A stretch of DNA of 64,000 bases from CAMLIZ01 sp036231905 (GTDB lineage Bacteria; Pseudomonadota; Gammaproteobacteria; Burkholderiales; Burkholderiaceae_C). The notes below the pieces were generated by a model. It saw nothing but the letters and a program-made list of their open reading frames with translations. It searched no databases and was not told the origin of the DNA. This document shows positions 17,549 through 25,894 of this stretch, piece after piece (within the stretch, counting starts at the first letter, position 1; every line of letters begins with the position of its first letter). Both the position numbers and the translations under genes were made by a program. The stretch spans positions 1 through 64,000 of the forward strand of contig NZ_JAZARE010000004.1 of assembly GCF_036231905.1 (NCBI RefSeq), given 5' to 3'.

Positions 17549-17575
17549 TTAGCACTCGCCAATTGAGAGTGCTGA
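17549..17575 (-). promoter_or_regulatory. CIRCE operator (HrcA site) upstream of rpoH
   Basis: ttagcactc (17549-17557), nine spacer bases, then gagtgctga (17567-17575): the CIRCE consensus TTAGCACTC-N9-GAGTGCTAA with one mismatch. A TAATAT hexamer on the minus strand (17546-17551) that could be the -10 overlaps one arm, so HrcA binding would block the promoter. A further CIRCE arm, gagtgctaa, stands alone at 17617-17625 with only a degenerate partner. Confidence 0.88.
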
Positions 17576-17632
17576 TGACGGATTGCGCCACATCAACACG
17601 GCACAAATTAGAGAGTGAGTGCTAACGCAATG

Positions 17633-17658
17633 AAAAACGGCAGCCCGCGGGCTGCCGT
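17633..17658 (-). terminator. Rho-independent terminator of the chemoreceptor gene
   Basis: Arms acggcagccc (17637-17646) and gggctgccgt (17649-17658) pair perfectly over ten bases. On the minus strand the stem is followed by TTTTT, the complement of 17633-17637. It lies 19 bases downstream of the chemoreceptor stop codon and has the same design as the rpoH terminator. Confidence 0.85.
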
Positions 17659-17676
17659 CTTGTGAGCCGGGCGGCC

Positions 17677-19491
17677 TCAGAAGGTTTCCCAGTCACCGTC
17701 GTCATCCGGTTTGGCAGGCACACGTGCCGGGGCGGCGGCGGCCAGCGGAGCCGCGGCGACCGCCAGGGGCGGGCGGGACTCTTCCTTGGCGCGTTCGATG
17801 ACGGCTTGCGCTGCCGCCTGGTGGGCCGCCACTGGCGCCGGCCGGCTGGGGGGTGCGGGCTTGGCCGCCGGGGCAGGCGTGCTGGCCGCGCGGCTGGCGG
17901 GTGCGGGTACGGGTGCCGTGCGGCTGCCCGCGTCGCCCAGGCGGAAGGTCGCCACGATGCCGGACAGCTTGTGGGCCTGGTCCTTCAGGCTTTCCGCCGC
18001 GGCGGCGGACTCTTCCACCAGCGCCGCGTTCTGCTGCGTCATCTTGTCCAGGGTGTTCACGGCCGTGCTCACCTGGCTGATGCCGCCGGACTGCTCGGCC
18101 GATGCGGCGGTGATCTCGCCGATGATGTCGGTCACACGCTGCACGCTGGCCACGATCTCGTTCATCGTGCTGCCGGCGTCCTGCACCAGGCGGGCACCGG
18201 TCTCCACCTTGTCCACGCTGGTGCCGATCAGGGCCTTGATCTCCTTGGCGGCCTCGGCACTGCGCTGTGCCAGCGAGCGCACTTCGCCGGCCACCACGGC
18301 AAAACCGCGGCCCTGCTCGCCGGCGCGGGCGGCTTCCACTGCGGCGTTCAGCGCCAGGATGTTGGTCTGGAAGGCGATGCCGTCGATCACGCCGATGATG
18401 TCGGCGATCTTCTTGGAGCTGGAGTTGATCTCGTCCATGGTCGACACCACCTGGGCCACCACCGCGCCGCCGCGCGAGGCGACGTTGGACGCCGACGAGG
18501 CGAGCTGGTTGGCCTGCGAGGCCGCGTCCGCGCTCTGGCGCACGTTGTCGGTCAGCTGCACCATCGACGAGGCGGTCTGCTGCAGGCTGGAGGCGGCCTC
18601 TTCGGTGCGCTGGCTCAGGTCCTGGTTGCCGGAGGCGACCTCCGTGCTGGCCGTCTGGATGCTTTCGGCCGATTCGCGCACCTGGCCCACCAGCGTGCGC
18701 AGCGCGTCCTGCATGGCCTGCAGCGCATGCATCAGCCGGGCCGGCTCGTCCTGGCCTTCCACCGCCCAGCTCACGCTCAGGTCGCCCTTGGCAATGCGGC
18801 TGGCCACCTCGATCGCTTCATCCAGCGGCTTGCACACCGAGCGCAGGGTCAGCCACATCAGCGGCACGAACAGCGCCAGCGTGCCGGCCACCAGCAGCAG
18901 GCGCAAGGTGGACGCCAGGGTGGCGCTGTTGGCGAGTTCGGTGCGCAGCGAGGCCAGGCTGGCCTGTTGCGCCTTCACCAGGGCGTCGCTGTTGGCTTGC
19001 AGCTGCTTGACCGTGCCCTCGGCCTTGCCGGCGTAGGCCAGTGCCACCGCGGCGTCGATCTTGGCGCCCTGCAGCTGATCGGCGATCGGCGCGATGACCG
19101 CGGCGTACTCGTCCAGCAGCTTGGACTGGCTGGCCACCAGGGTGGCGATCTCGGCGTGGCCTTCGTTGGCCTTGACGAGGTGCTCGCCGACGGTCTTGAC
19201 GTTGGCCAGCTCCTTCTTCCAGGCCTTGACGTACTCCTCCACCCCCGTCGGGTTGGCGGTGGACACGGCCATCATCGTGGCTTCGTAGCGGCGCAGGTTG
19301 GACAGCGCTTCGCGCAGGTTGCCCACTTCGGCGCTCGCTGCATTGGCCTGCTCGAACAGGCGCGAGGTGGTGTCGTTGCCCGTCTTGCTGGACAGGAAGC
19401 CCCAGCCTCCCAGGCCCACCAGCGACAGGGTGACCACGGCCATCACCAGCAGGAAGCGCGAGCGTACCGAAATCGATCGAAGTGAAAACAT
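17677..19491 (-). CDS. Methyl-accepting chemotaxis protein with a CheR-docking tail
   Basis: A 604-residue chemoreceptor. It has a first membrane span near residues 11-32, a periplasmic four-helix-type ligand domain of about 160 residues, a second span (LRLLLVAGTLALFVPLMWL), a HAMP domain and a long cytoplasmic signalling coiled coil. The hairpin tip contains EQGRGFAVVAGEVRSLAQRS, which contacts CheA and CheW. After an Ala/Pro-rich linker the chain ends in DWETF, one residue from the NWETF pentapeptide that tethers CheR and CheB in high-abundance receptors such as Tsr and Tar. The ATG ending at 19491 is chosen because the membrane span follows it at the usual distance. A sigma-28-like promoter lies about 70-100 bases upstream. 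The ligand is unknown. Confidence 0.93.
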   Translation of the reverse strand: MFSLRSISVRSRFLLVMAVVTLSLVGLGGWGFLSSKTGNDTTSRLFEQANAASAEVGNLREALSNLRRYEATMMAVSTANPTGVEEYVKAWKKELANVKTVGEHLVKANEGHAEIATLVASQSKLLDEYAAVIAPIADQLQGAKIDAAVALAYAGKAEGTVKQLQANSDALVKAQQASLASLRTELANSATLASTLRLLLVAGTLALFVPLMWLTLRSVCKPLDEAIEVASRIAKGDLSVSWAVEGQDEPARLMHALQAMQDALRTLVGQVRESAESIQTASTEVASGNQDLSQRTEEAASSLQQTASSMVQLTDNVRQSADAASQANQLASSASNVASRGGAVVAQVVSTMDEINSSSKKIADIIGVIDGIAFQTNILALNAAVEAARAGEQGRGFAVVAGEVRSLAQRSAEAAKEIKALIGTSVDKVETGARLVQDAGSTMNEIVASVQRVTDIIGEITAASAEQSGGISQVSTAVNTLDKMTQQNAALVEESAAAAESLKDQAHKLSGIVATFRLGDAGSRTAPVPAPASRAASTPAPAAKPAPPSRPAPVAAHQAAAQAVIERAKEESRPPLAVAAAPLAAAAPARVPAKPDDDGDWETF

Positions 19492-19562
19492 GGGCGTTCT
19501 CTCGTGGCTAAGCAGACCGGACTCGCGCCGCCGCAGCGGGCGTGGGTGCGGGGTATGGGTCG

Positions 19563-19589
19563 GTATCGGCCGCAGCGCGCCGAACTGAA
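19563..19589 (-). promoter_or_regulatory. Sigma-28 (FliA) type promoter of the chemoreceptor gene
   Basis: On the minus strand, TTCAGTTC (19582-19589), eleven bases, then GCCGATAC (19563-19570). The flagellar sigma-28 consensus is TAAAGTTT-N11-GCCGATAA, so five of eight and seven of eight positions match with exact spacing. A start of transcription near 19555 would give a leader of about 65 bases before the ATG. Confidence 0.7.
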
Positions 19590-19717
19590 GACCCGCCGCC
19601 CGATTGTTCGGCGCTGGGCTGCGCCGCGGGAGTGCAAAAAAGCTGGGAAACACCGGCCAGTTCGTCGCCCGGCCGGGGCCGTGGGCCGTGGGCGGTGGAG
19701 CCGAGCGCCGAGCGCTC

Positions 19718-22700
19718 CTACAGGTCCACGCTGAAGCGCGTGTCCTGCTGCTCCAGCACCTCGTCCAGCAGCCGCAGCATGGCGGCCACGTTGACCGGCT
19801 TCGTGACGTAGTGCGCAGCGCCCAGCGCCATCGCCTCGTCGATGCGGATGCGGGTGGCGTCGGCGGACACCACGATCACCGGGATGTCGGCGGTGCGGAG
19901 GTCCTGCTTCAGGTGGCGCAGCAGCTCCAGGCCGTCCACGTCGGGTAGGTGCATGTCCAGCAGCACCAGGCTGGGCGGCTGCTGGCGGATGGCGGCCAGC
20001 CCATCCAGGCCGGTGCCGGACACCTTCAGCCGCACCTGCGGACGCTGCGCGAGGATGCCGCGCATGACCTCGGCGTTCGTCTCGTTGTCCTCGATGTAGT
20101 GCACCAGGCGCTGGTGGTAGTCCAGGGCCTCGCGCGCCTGCCCCGGCAAGGGCGCTACAGGCATGCCGGCGTCGCGGCGTGCCAGCGGCAGGACCAGCCG
20201 GAACGACGAGCCTTCGCCGGGCCTGCTCTGCGCGGTGAGGGCGCCGCCCATCAGCTCGGCCAGCCGGCGGCTGATGACCAGCCCGATGCCCGTGCCTTCG
20301 GCGTGCGACTCCCGCCCCAGGCGGTTGAACGGCTGGAACAGCTCCGCCATCTGCGCTTCATCCATGCCCAGGCCGCTGTCGCGCACCTCGATCTCCAGCG
20401 TGTCGGGGCCGGCCAGGCGCGAGGTGATGAGCACCCGGCCGCCCTCGACGTTGTACTTGACGGCGTTGCTCAGCAGGTTGGTGAGGATCTGCTTGACCCG
20501 GGTTTCATCCCCCAGCACCGCGTCCGCCGCCGGGTCCAGGTGCTGCTCGACCGTGACCCGGCGCTGCGTTGCGGCCTGCTCCACCAGCGCGCAAGTGGAC
20601 TGCACCACCTCGGCCACCGGCACCGCCTGGGTCTGCAGCCGCAGGGTGCCCGATTCGATGCGCGACAGGTCCAGGGTGTCGTTGATCATGTGCAGCAGGT
20701 GCCAGCCGGCCTGCTGGATCTGGGCGGTCCATTCGATCTGGTGGGGCCGCAGCGGGGCCTGGCGGTCCAGCTCCAGCAGCTGGGCAAAGCCGAGCATCGC
20801 GTTGAGCGGCGTGCGCAGTTCATGGCTCATGCGGGACACGAAATCGCTCTTTGCGCGGTTGGCGGCTTCGGCCGTCTCACGCGCCCGCTCGGCCTCCTCC
20901 AGCTTCAGGTGCTCGGTGATGTCTTCCACCACACCCACCATGCGCAGCGGCCGGCCTTCGGGGTCGCGCAGCGCGGACACGGTGGCCTGCACCCACAGCA
21001 CGCTGCCGTCGCGCGCGATGTAGCGCTTCTGTCGGCGGTACACCGGCACGACACCCTGGATCACGCGGCGGCCGAGCTCGATGTCGGCGGCACGGTCCTG
21101 CGGATGCGTGAGGTGCAGGATGCTCTTGCCCACCAGCTCCTCGGGCGAATAGCCGATCATGTCGCGCAGCTTGGGGTTGGCCTCCTGGATGCGGCCGTTC
21201 AGGTCGGTGTAGATCAGCCCGATGGGCACGTGGTCGAGGATGTTGCGGAAGCGCTGCTCGCTTTCGCGCAGCGCCGCCTCGGTGCGGGTGCGCTCGGCCA
21301 CCTCGTGCCGCAGGTCGGCGGTGCGCTCGGCCACAGCCACCTCGATGCGGCGGGTGCGCCCGGTGACGGTGAGCAGCAGCGCGCCCAGCATCGAGGTGGC
21401 CATCAGCCCCACCAGCGAGAACAGCCAGGCGTTCCAGTGCCGGCTCTCCGGCACCGTGCCGACCGCCGCGGTGAGGCGCAGCTCCCAGTGGCGGCCGGCG
21501 TAGTCGATGGCGCGTGTGTGGGCAAAGCCGGCGGCCGGCTCGTGCTCGCAGCCCGCGCCGCCGGCCAGCCGCTGCCGGCCGCCGCGCGGGTCGGTGTCCA
21601 CCAGGCACCAGCGCAGGTAGGGCGGCAGTGGCGCCGCCACGCTCTGCACCGCTTCCTCCATGCGCAGGGTGGCGAACAGCATGCCGCTCAGCTGCGTGCG
21701 CCGCTGCGCCTCGATGCCGGGGTTGCCCTGGTACAGCGCCTGGTAGATCACCACGCCGGTCTGGTCGCCCACCTCCTGGGTCAGCCGGAAGCCGCCGCTG
21801 GCCTGCGGCCGGCCGGTGACGCGGGCGGCCTCCAGTGCGGGACGTGCCGGGCTGATGGACAGCGGGTTCACGCCCAGTGCGGCCTGGTTGCCCTGGGGTG
21901 GCTCGATGTAGCGGATGGCCACCACATCGGCGTCCTCGCGCGCCTGGGCTGCCGCTTCCGGGTCGGAGCGGTCGAACACCTTGTAGCCCGGCATGCCGAG
22001 CTCCGCGCGCACGGCCGCCTCGAAGCGCGCAATGTCGTCGCGCGGCACACGTTCGGCCCAGCCGATGGCCTTGAGATGGAAAGGCTGCATCAGCCAATGC
22101 GCGGATGCCGTGCGAAGCGCCTCGCGCGTGACACCGCCCATCGCCGCCGCCGTGCCACGCATCGCTTCCAGCGCATGCAGCGGGTTGTCGAGCTGGGCCA
22201 CCAGCGCATCGGCGGCCCGGCCGGCATCACGCTCGAAGATCACGCGCGTGCGCTGCTCGTCCCAGCGCGCCACCTGCATGGCGGCGGTCGCCAGCAAGGC
22301 GGTCACCAGCACCAGCGACAGGCCGACCGAGTTGCGACGATGGGCCCATTCGCTGCGCGGCCGGCCGATGAGGGTGAGCGCGACCGGGGCGCCGATCAGC
22401 ACGCCCAGCGCATCGCCCGCCCACCAGATCCACCAGGTGGTGCCGGCGCTGCCCGCCGGCATCGCGCCGGCCAGGTGCAGCGCGCCGGTGGCCACGCTGG
22501 CGCTGACGGTGCAGGCGAGCAGGGCGCCCAGCACGAAAAAGCGCGCCACGTCGCGCGGCTCGCTCAGCGTGAGCGGCTGGCTCACCAGCTGCCGGACCAG
22601 CAGGGCGCCCAGCCAGGCCTGCAAGGCCGCGCCCAGGCCGATGGCCACCGGCAACGCCAGCGCCACCCAGGGTGTGAGCACCGGCTGGCCGCGGCCGCCG

Positions 22701-22921
22701 GTGAGCAGCAGGTTCACCGCAAAGGCGCCCAGCGCCACGCCGGGCAGCACGCGCGCGCCATAGACCAGCACGCAGGCCAGCGCGATGCCGGCCGAGGGGT
22801 ACAAGGGAGCCGCATACGACGGCGCGGTCGCGAGGGACAACGCGATCCAGCCGGTCACCAGGTAGGCGACGGCGGTGGCGGGCAGGGCCAGCCAGGTGGG
22901 CGGCTGCTTTTCGCTGGTCAT
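19718..22921 (-). CDS. MASE1-CHASE-PAS hybrid sensor histidine kinase
   Basis: A 1067-residue membrane sensor kinase. Residues about 1-215 form a MASE1 membrane sensor with multiple spans (LYPSAGIALACVLVYGARVL, WWAGDALGVLIGAPVAL). A periplasmic CHASE domain covers about 230-490 (RDDIARFEAAVRAELGMPGY is its hallmark region). A span at about 505-525 leads to a PAS domain (FRNILDHVPIGLIYTDLNGR). HisKA has phosphoacceptor H700 in MSHELRTPLNAMLGF, HATPase has NLLSNAVKYN and GTGIGLVISRR, and a C-terminal receiver has D989 in LLDMHLPDVDG. There is no Hpt domain. Ligand and output partner are unknown. The gene sits directly upstream of the chemoreceptor gene on the same strand, with a 226-base gap and a separate promoter. 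Confidence 0.92.
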   Translation of the reverse strand: MTSEKQPPTWLALPATAVAYLVTGWIALSLATAPSYAAPLYPSAGIALACVLVYGARVLPGVALGAFAVNLLLTGGRGQPVLTPWVALALPVAIGLGAALQAWLGALLVRQLVSQPLTLSEPRDVARFFVLGALLACTVSASVATGALHLAGAMPAGSAGTTWWIWWAGDALGVLIGAPVALTLIGRPRSEWAHRRNSVGLSLVLVTALLATAAMQVARWDEQRTRVIFERDAGRAADALVAQLDNPLHALEAMRGTAAAMGGVTREALRTASAHWLMQPFHLKAIGWAERVPRDDIARFEAAVRAELGMPGYKVFDRSDPEAAAQAREDADVVAIRYIEPPQGNQAALGVNPLSISPARPALEAARVTGRPQASGGFRLTQEVGDQTGVVIYQALYQGNPGIEAQRRTQLSGMLFATLRMEEAVQSVAAPLPPYLRWCLVDTDPRGGRQRLAGGAGCEHEPAAGFAHTRAIDYAGRHWELRLTAAVGTVPESRHWNAWLFSLVGLMATSMLGALLLTVTGRTRRIEVAVAERTADLRHEVAERTRTEAALRESEQRFRNILDHVPIGLIYTDLNGRIQEANPKLRDMIGYSPEELVGKSILHLTHPQDRAADIELGRRVIQGVVPVYRRQKRYIARDGSVLWVQATVSALRDPEGRPLRMVGVVEDITEHLKLEEAERARETAEAANRAKSDFVSRMSHELRTPLNAMLGFAQLLELDRQAPLRPHQIEWTAQIQQAGWHLLHMINDTLDLSRIESGTLRLQTQAVPVAEVVQSTCALVEQAATQRRVTVEQHLDPAADAVLGDETRVKQILTNLLSNAVKYNVEGGRVLITSRLAGPDTLEIEVRDSGLGMDEAQMAELFQPFNRLGRESHAEGTGIGLVISRRLAELMGGALTAQSRPGEGSSFRLVLPLARRDAGMPVAPLPGQAREALDYHQRLVHYIEDNETNAEVMRGILAQRPQVRLKVSGTGLDGLAAIRQQPPSLVLLDMHLPDVDGLELLRHLKQDLRTADIPVIVVSADATRIRIDEAMALGAAHYVTKPVNVAAMLRLLDEVLEQQDTRFSVDL

Positions 22922-22969
22922 GGGGGAACGCGACAGCCTACCACCGGCATGCGTGAATGCGACCGCTGA

Positions 22970-23860
22970 CTACGGCACTTCTTGGCCCTGGCCGGCCTGC
23001 CAGATCTCGTACCAGGTTTGTGCGTCCAGCCGCACATCCAGTGCGGCCACGGCTTCACGCAGCCCCTCGATGCGGCGGGAGCCGGCCACCGGCACCGGCC
23101 GGGCCGGGTGGCGCAGCAGCCAGGCATAGGCCACGGTGGCGGCTGGGCAGCCCAGGCGTTCGCCAACGGCCTGCAGCACGCGCCGCACGCGCAGCGCCGC
23201 AGTGTCTTCACCGGCCAGCAGGCGCCCGCCCGCCAGCGGCGACCAGATCATCGGCCGGCGGCCCAGGGCCTGGGCCTGGTCCAGCGTGCCGTCGTGCAAC
23301 GGGGCCAGCTGCAGCGGGTGCAGTTCGATCTGGTTGGTGGCCAGCGGCGTGGCCGCATCCAGCAGCGCGAACTGCGAAGGCGTGAAGTTGGAGACGCCGA
23401 AGTGCAGCACCTTCCCCTCCCGCCGCAGCCGTTGCACGGTGTGCGCGATCTCGGCCGCATCCATCAGCGCGTCGGGCCGGTGGATCAGCAGCAGGTCCAG
23501 CCGGTCGGTGCGCAAGGCCGCGAGGGACTGCTCGACGCTGGCCACGATGTGCGCCGCCGAGGTGTCGTAGGACTTGATGCGGTGGCCAGGCCGCGCGGGC
23601 GACACCAGCTTGATGCCGCATTTGCTCACCAGCTGGATGCGTTCACGCAGCGCCGGCTGCAGCGCCAGCGCCTCGCCGAACAGGGCCTCCACCGTGTAGC
23701 CGCCGTAGATGTCCGCGTGGTCGAAGCTGGTGACACCCAGGTCCACGCACTGCTGGATCCAGCGCAGGCGCTCGGCGGGGCTCCAGCCCCAGCTGTCCAT
23801 GCGCCACGCGCCGGCCACCACCGGCGACACGCGGGCGCCGCCGGCGCTGAGCTCGACCAT
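22970..23860 (-). CDS. Aldo/keto reductase, YdhF-like
   Basis: An NADPH-dependent oxidoreductase with a TIM-barrel fold, 296 residues. The catalytic tyrosine lies in DHADIYGGYTVEALFGEAL, the lysine in LVSKCGIKL, and the histidine in LLLIHRPDALMD. KVLHFGVSNFTPSQFALL and the cofactor block VPVAGSRRIEGL near the C-terminus complete the family pattern, closest to YdhF (298 residues in E. coli). The ATG ending at 23860 shares one base with the ychF stop (TGATG), so translation is coupled to ychF. The substrate is unknown; a small carbonyl compound is likely. Confidence 0.9.
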   Translation of the reverse strand: MVELSAGGARVSPVVAGAWRMDSWGWSPAERLRWIQQCVDLGVTSFDHADIYGGYTVEALFGEALALQPALRERIQLVSKCGIKLVSPARPGHRIKSYDTSAAHIVASVEQSLAALRTDRLDLLLIHRPDALMDAAEIAHTVQRLRREGKVLHFGVSNFTPSQFALLDAATPLATNQIELHPLQLAPLHDGTLDQAQALGRRPMIWSPLAGGRLLAGEDTAALRVRRVLQAVGERLGCPAATVAYAWLLRHPARPVPVAGSRRIEGLREAVAALDVRLDAQTWYEIWQAGQGQEVP

Positions 23861-24954
23861 CACACGTTGAACAGGAAATTCATCACGTCGCCATCCTTGA
23901 CGACGTATTCCTTGCCTTCGGCGCGCATCTTGCCGGCGTCCTTGGCACCCTGTTCGCCCTTGTAGGCCACGAAGTCGTCGTAGGCGATGGTCTGGGCGCG
24001 GATGAAACCGCGTTCGAAGTCGGTGTGGATCACGCCGGCCGCCTGCGGCGCGGTGTCGCCGACGTGGATGGTCCAGGCGCGCACTTCCTTCACGCCGGCG
24101 GTGAAGTAGGTCTGCAGGCCCAGCAGCTTGAACGCCGCGCGGATCAGGCGGTTCAGGCCCGGTTCGTCCTGCCCCATCTCCTGCAGGAACATCAGTCGGT
24201 CCTCGTCGGCCATGTCGGCGAGCTCGGATTCGGTCTTCGCGCAGATCGCGACCACCGGAGCGTTTTGTTTGGCCGCGTAGGCCTCCAGCTGGGCCAGCAG
24301 CGGGTTGTCGTGGAAACCGCCTTCGTCCACGTTGCCCACGAACATCGCCGGCTTGGCGGTGATGAGGCACAGCGGCTTCAACACCGCCTGCTCTTCCTTG
24401 CTGAAATCGATGGTACGCACCGGCCTGGCTTCATTGAGCGCGGCCTCGCACTTGCGCAGCACGTCCACCAGGCGCTGCGCTTCCTTGTCGCCGCCGGCCT
24501 TGGCCACCTTGGTGTAGCGCTGCAGCGCCTTCTCCACCGTGGCCATGTCGGCCAAGCAGAGCTCGGTCTGGATCACCTCGATGTCGGCGATCGGGTCGAC
24601 CTTGCCGGCCACATGGATGACGTTCTCGTCCTCGAAGCAGCGCACCACGTTCACGATCGCGTCCGTCTCGCGGATGTGCGAGAGGAACTGGTTGCCCAGG
24701 CCTTCGCCCTTGGAGGCGCCCGCCACCAGGCCGGCGATGTCCACGAACTCCACGATCGCCGGCACGATGCGTTCGGGCTTCACGATCTCGGCCAGCTTGT
24801 CCAGCCGCGGATCGGGCAGCTCCACGATGCCCACGTTGGGCTCGATGGTGCAGAAGGGGTAGTTCTCGGCCGCAATGCCGGCTTTGGTCAGCGCATTGAA
24901 AAGGGTGGACTTGCCGACGTTGGGCAGGCCCACGATGCCGCATTTGAGGCTCAT
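23860..24954 (-). CDS. ychF: Redox-regulated P-loop ATPase YchF
   Basis: A 364-residue member of the Obg-related OLA1/YchF family, which binds ribosomes and hydrolyses ATP rather than GTP. The P-loop GLPNVGKST is at residues 9-17, followed by NYPFCTIEPNVG (switch I) and DIAGLVAGASKGEGLGNQFL (switch II). The usual GTPase NKxD motif is replaced by the NVDE-type loop (MFVGNVDEGGF), consistent with adenine binding. The C-terminal TGS domain ends in YVVKDGDVMNFLFNV. The length matches E. coli YchF (363). The aldo/keto reductase gene follows with one base overlap. Confidence 0.96.
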   Translation of the reverse strand: MSLKCGIVGLPNVGKSTLFNALTKAGIAAENYPFCTIEPNVGIVELPDPRLDKLAEIVKPERIVPAIVEFVDIAGLVAGASKGEGLGNQFLSHIRETDAIVNVVRCFEDENVIHVAGKVDPIADIEVIQTELCLADMATVEKALQRYTKVAKAGGDKEAQRLVDVLRKCEAALNEARPVRTIDFSKEEQAVLKPLCLITAKPAMFVGNVDEGGFHDNPLLAQLEAYAAKQNAPVVAICAKTESELADMADEDRLMFLQEMGQDEPGLNRLIRAAFKLLGLQTYFTAGVKEVRAWTIHVGDTAPQAAGVIHTDFERGFIRAQTIAYDDFVAYKGEQGAKDAGKMRAEGKEYVVKDGDVMNFLFNV

Positions 24955-25002
24955 GGAAGGCTTTCGCTCGGATCGCGCGTGGGCGAGGGGAAGGGCGGGA
25001 TT

Positions 25003-25860
25003 TTAGAACGCGAGGCTCGCTTCGCCCGGCATGCCGACGGCCAGCGTGCGGCCGACGCCTTCGACGATCACCGCGTTCATGCCGAAGGTGATGCCGCCGC
25101 CCATGCGGCTGTCGGCGCGGTAGCTGCTCAAGGTGTCACCGGGCTCGGTGCCCTGTTCGCCGGTGCGCGGGTCCACGCTGGGGATGGTGCAGCGCACGCA
25201 GGGTTTCACCAGCTTGAGCACCACCGGGCCCTCGGCGGTCTCGAAGCGCAGCTCGTCGATGAAGTCCTCGCCGTTGGCGTCTTCCAGGCCGTCGAGCACC
25301 AGGTTGGGCCGGAAGCGCTCCATGCCCACGGGGGCGATGCCGCGTTCAGCCAGGCGCCGGTTCAGCGCCTGCAGCCCTGCGGTGGAGGTAACCAGAACAG
25401 GGAAGCCATCGGAAAAGTGGTTGGGCGCCTGCAGATCGCCGGTCCAGTCGCGGCTGGACAGGCGGGGTGGCTGCTCGGGCTCGAAGGCCACCAGGCGCAG
25501 CGACTGGCCCAGCGCCTGGGCCAACCAGGCAGCGGCTTCATCGCCCAGGTCGCGTGCGGCCACTTCGTCCTTCCACACCGTCACGCGGCAGGGGCGGCCC
25601 GCGGCGTGCGGGGCGGGCCGCAGGCTGGGCAGTCCAGGAGCGTCCAGGCGCAAGCCGTCGCCTTCGAGTGCGGTGCGGATCAGCGCCATGCGCGGCAGCT
25701 GGCGCTGGGTGACGAACTGGCCGTCGGGCGTCACGATCATCCAGCGGCGGTCATGCTGCAGGCCGGTGGGCGACAGCAGCGCCTGGGCCGGCGACACCCC
25801 GGCGCAGGACTTGACGGGATGGACGTACAGCGAGGCGATGCGAACAGTCAGGTCACTCAT
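25003..25860 (-). CDS. MOSC-domain protein
   Basis: A 285-residue protein with an N-terminal MOSC beta-barrel domain (LYVHPVKSCAGVSPAQA, GLQHDRRWMIVTPDGQFVTQR) and a MOSC domain carrying RFRPNLVLDG and LVKPCVRCTIPSVDPRTGE. The cysteine in KPCVRC is the expected molybdenum-cofactor ligand in the mARC/YcbX family, which reduces N-hydroxylated compounds with help from an electron donor. E. coli YcbX has an added ferredoxin domain, which is absent here, so a separate partner is needed. It is divergent from the FAD monooxygenase gene at 25895. Confidence 0.88.
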   Translation of the reverse strand: MSDLTVRIASLYVHPVKSCAGVSPAQALLSPTGLQHDRRWMIVTPDGQFVTQRQLPRMALIRTALEGDGLRLDAPGLPSLRPAPHAAGRPCRVTVWKDEVAARDLGDEAAAWLAQALGQSLRLVAFEPEQPPRLSSRDWTGDLQAPNHFSDGFPVLVTSTAGLQALNRRLAERGIAPVGMERFRPNLVLDGLEDANGEDFIDELRFETAEGPVVLKLVKPCVRCTIPSVDPRTGEQGTEPGDTLSSYRADSRMGGGITFGMNAVIVEGVGRTLAVGMPGEASLAF

Positions 25861-25882
25861 GCGCTCGATTGTGAGCGCTCCC

Positions 25883-25888
25883 TACAAT
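25883..25888 (+). promoter_or_regulatory. -10 box directly before a possibly leaderless monooxygenase gene
   Basis: TACAAT ends six bases before the ATG at 25895, so transcription would begin at or near the start codon. There is no purine-rich ribosome-binding site. Similar boxes sit 6-8 bases before aspA (1332-1337), pyrC (7095-7100) and the DUF3429 gene (27779-27784). I see no good -35 hexamer for this copy. Confidence 0.5.
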
Positions 25889-25894
25889 GACCCG

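Noticed and set aside
17617..17625. A second complete CIRCE element upstream of rpoH
   Set aside because: Only one arm is good; the partner at the expected distance matches in few positions, so it is recorded as a lone half-site.
19949..22969. Open frame of about 1000 codons antisense to the MASE1 hybrid kinase
   Set aside because: The predicted chain is low-complexity (Gln, His, Arg, Ala rich) with no domain, while the opposite strand encodes a clear multi-domain kinase.
23861..24370. Longer upstream start for the aldo/keto reductase
   Set aside because: The extra residues are out-of-frame ychF sequence; the ATG overlapping the ychF stop begins the conserved domain.
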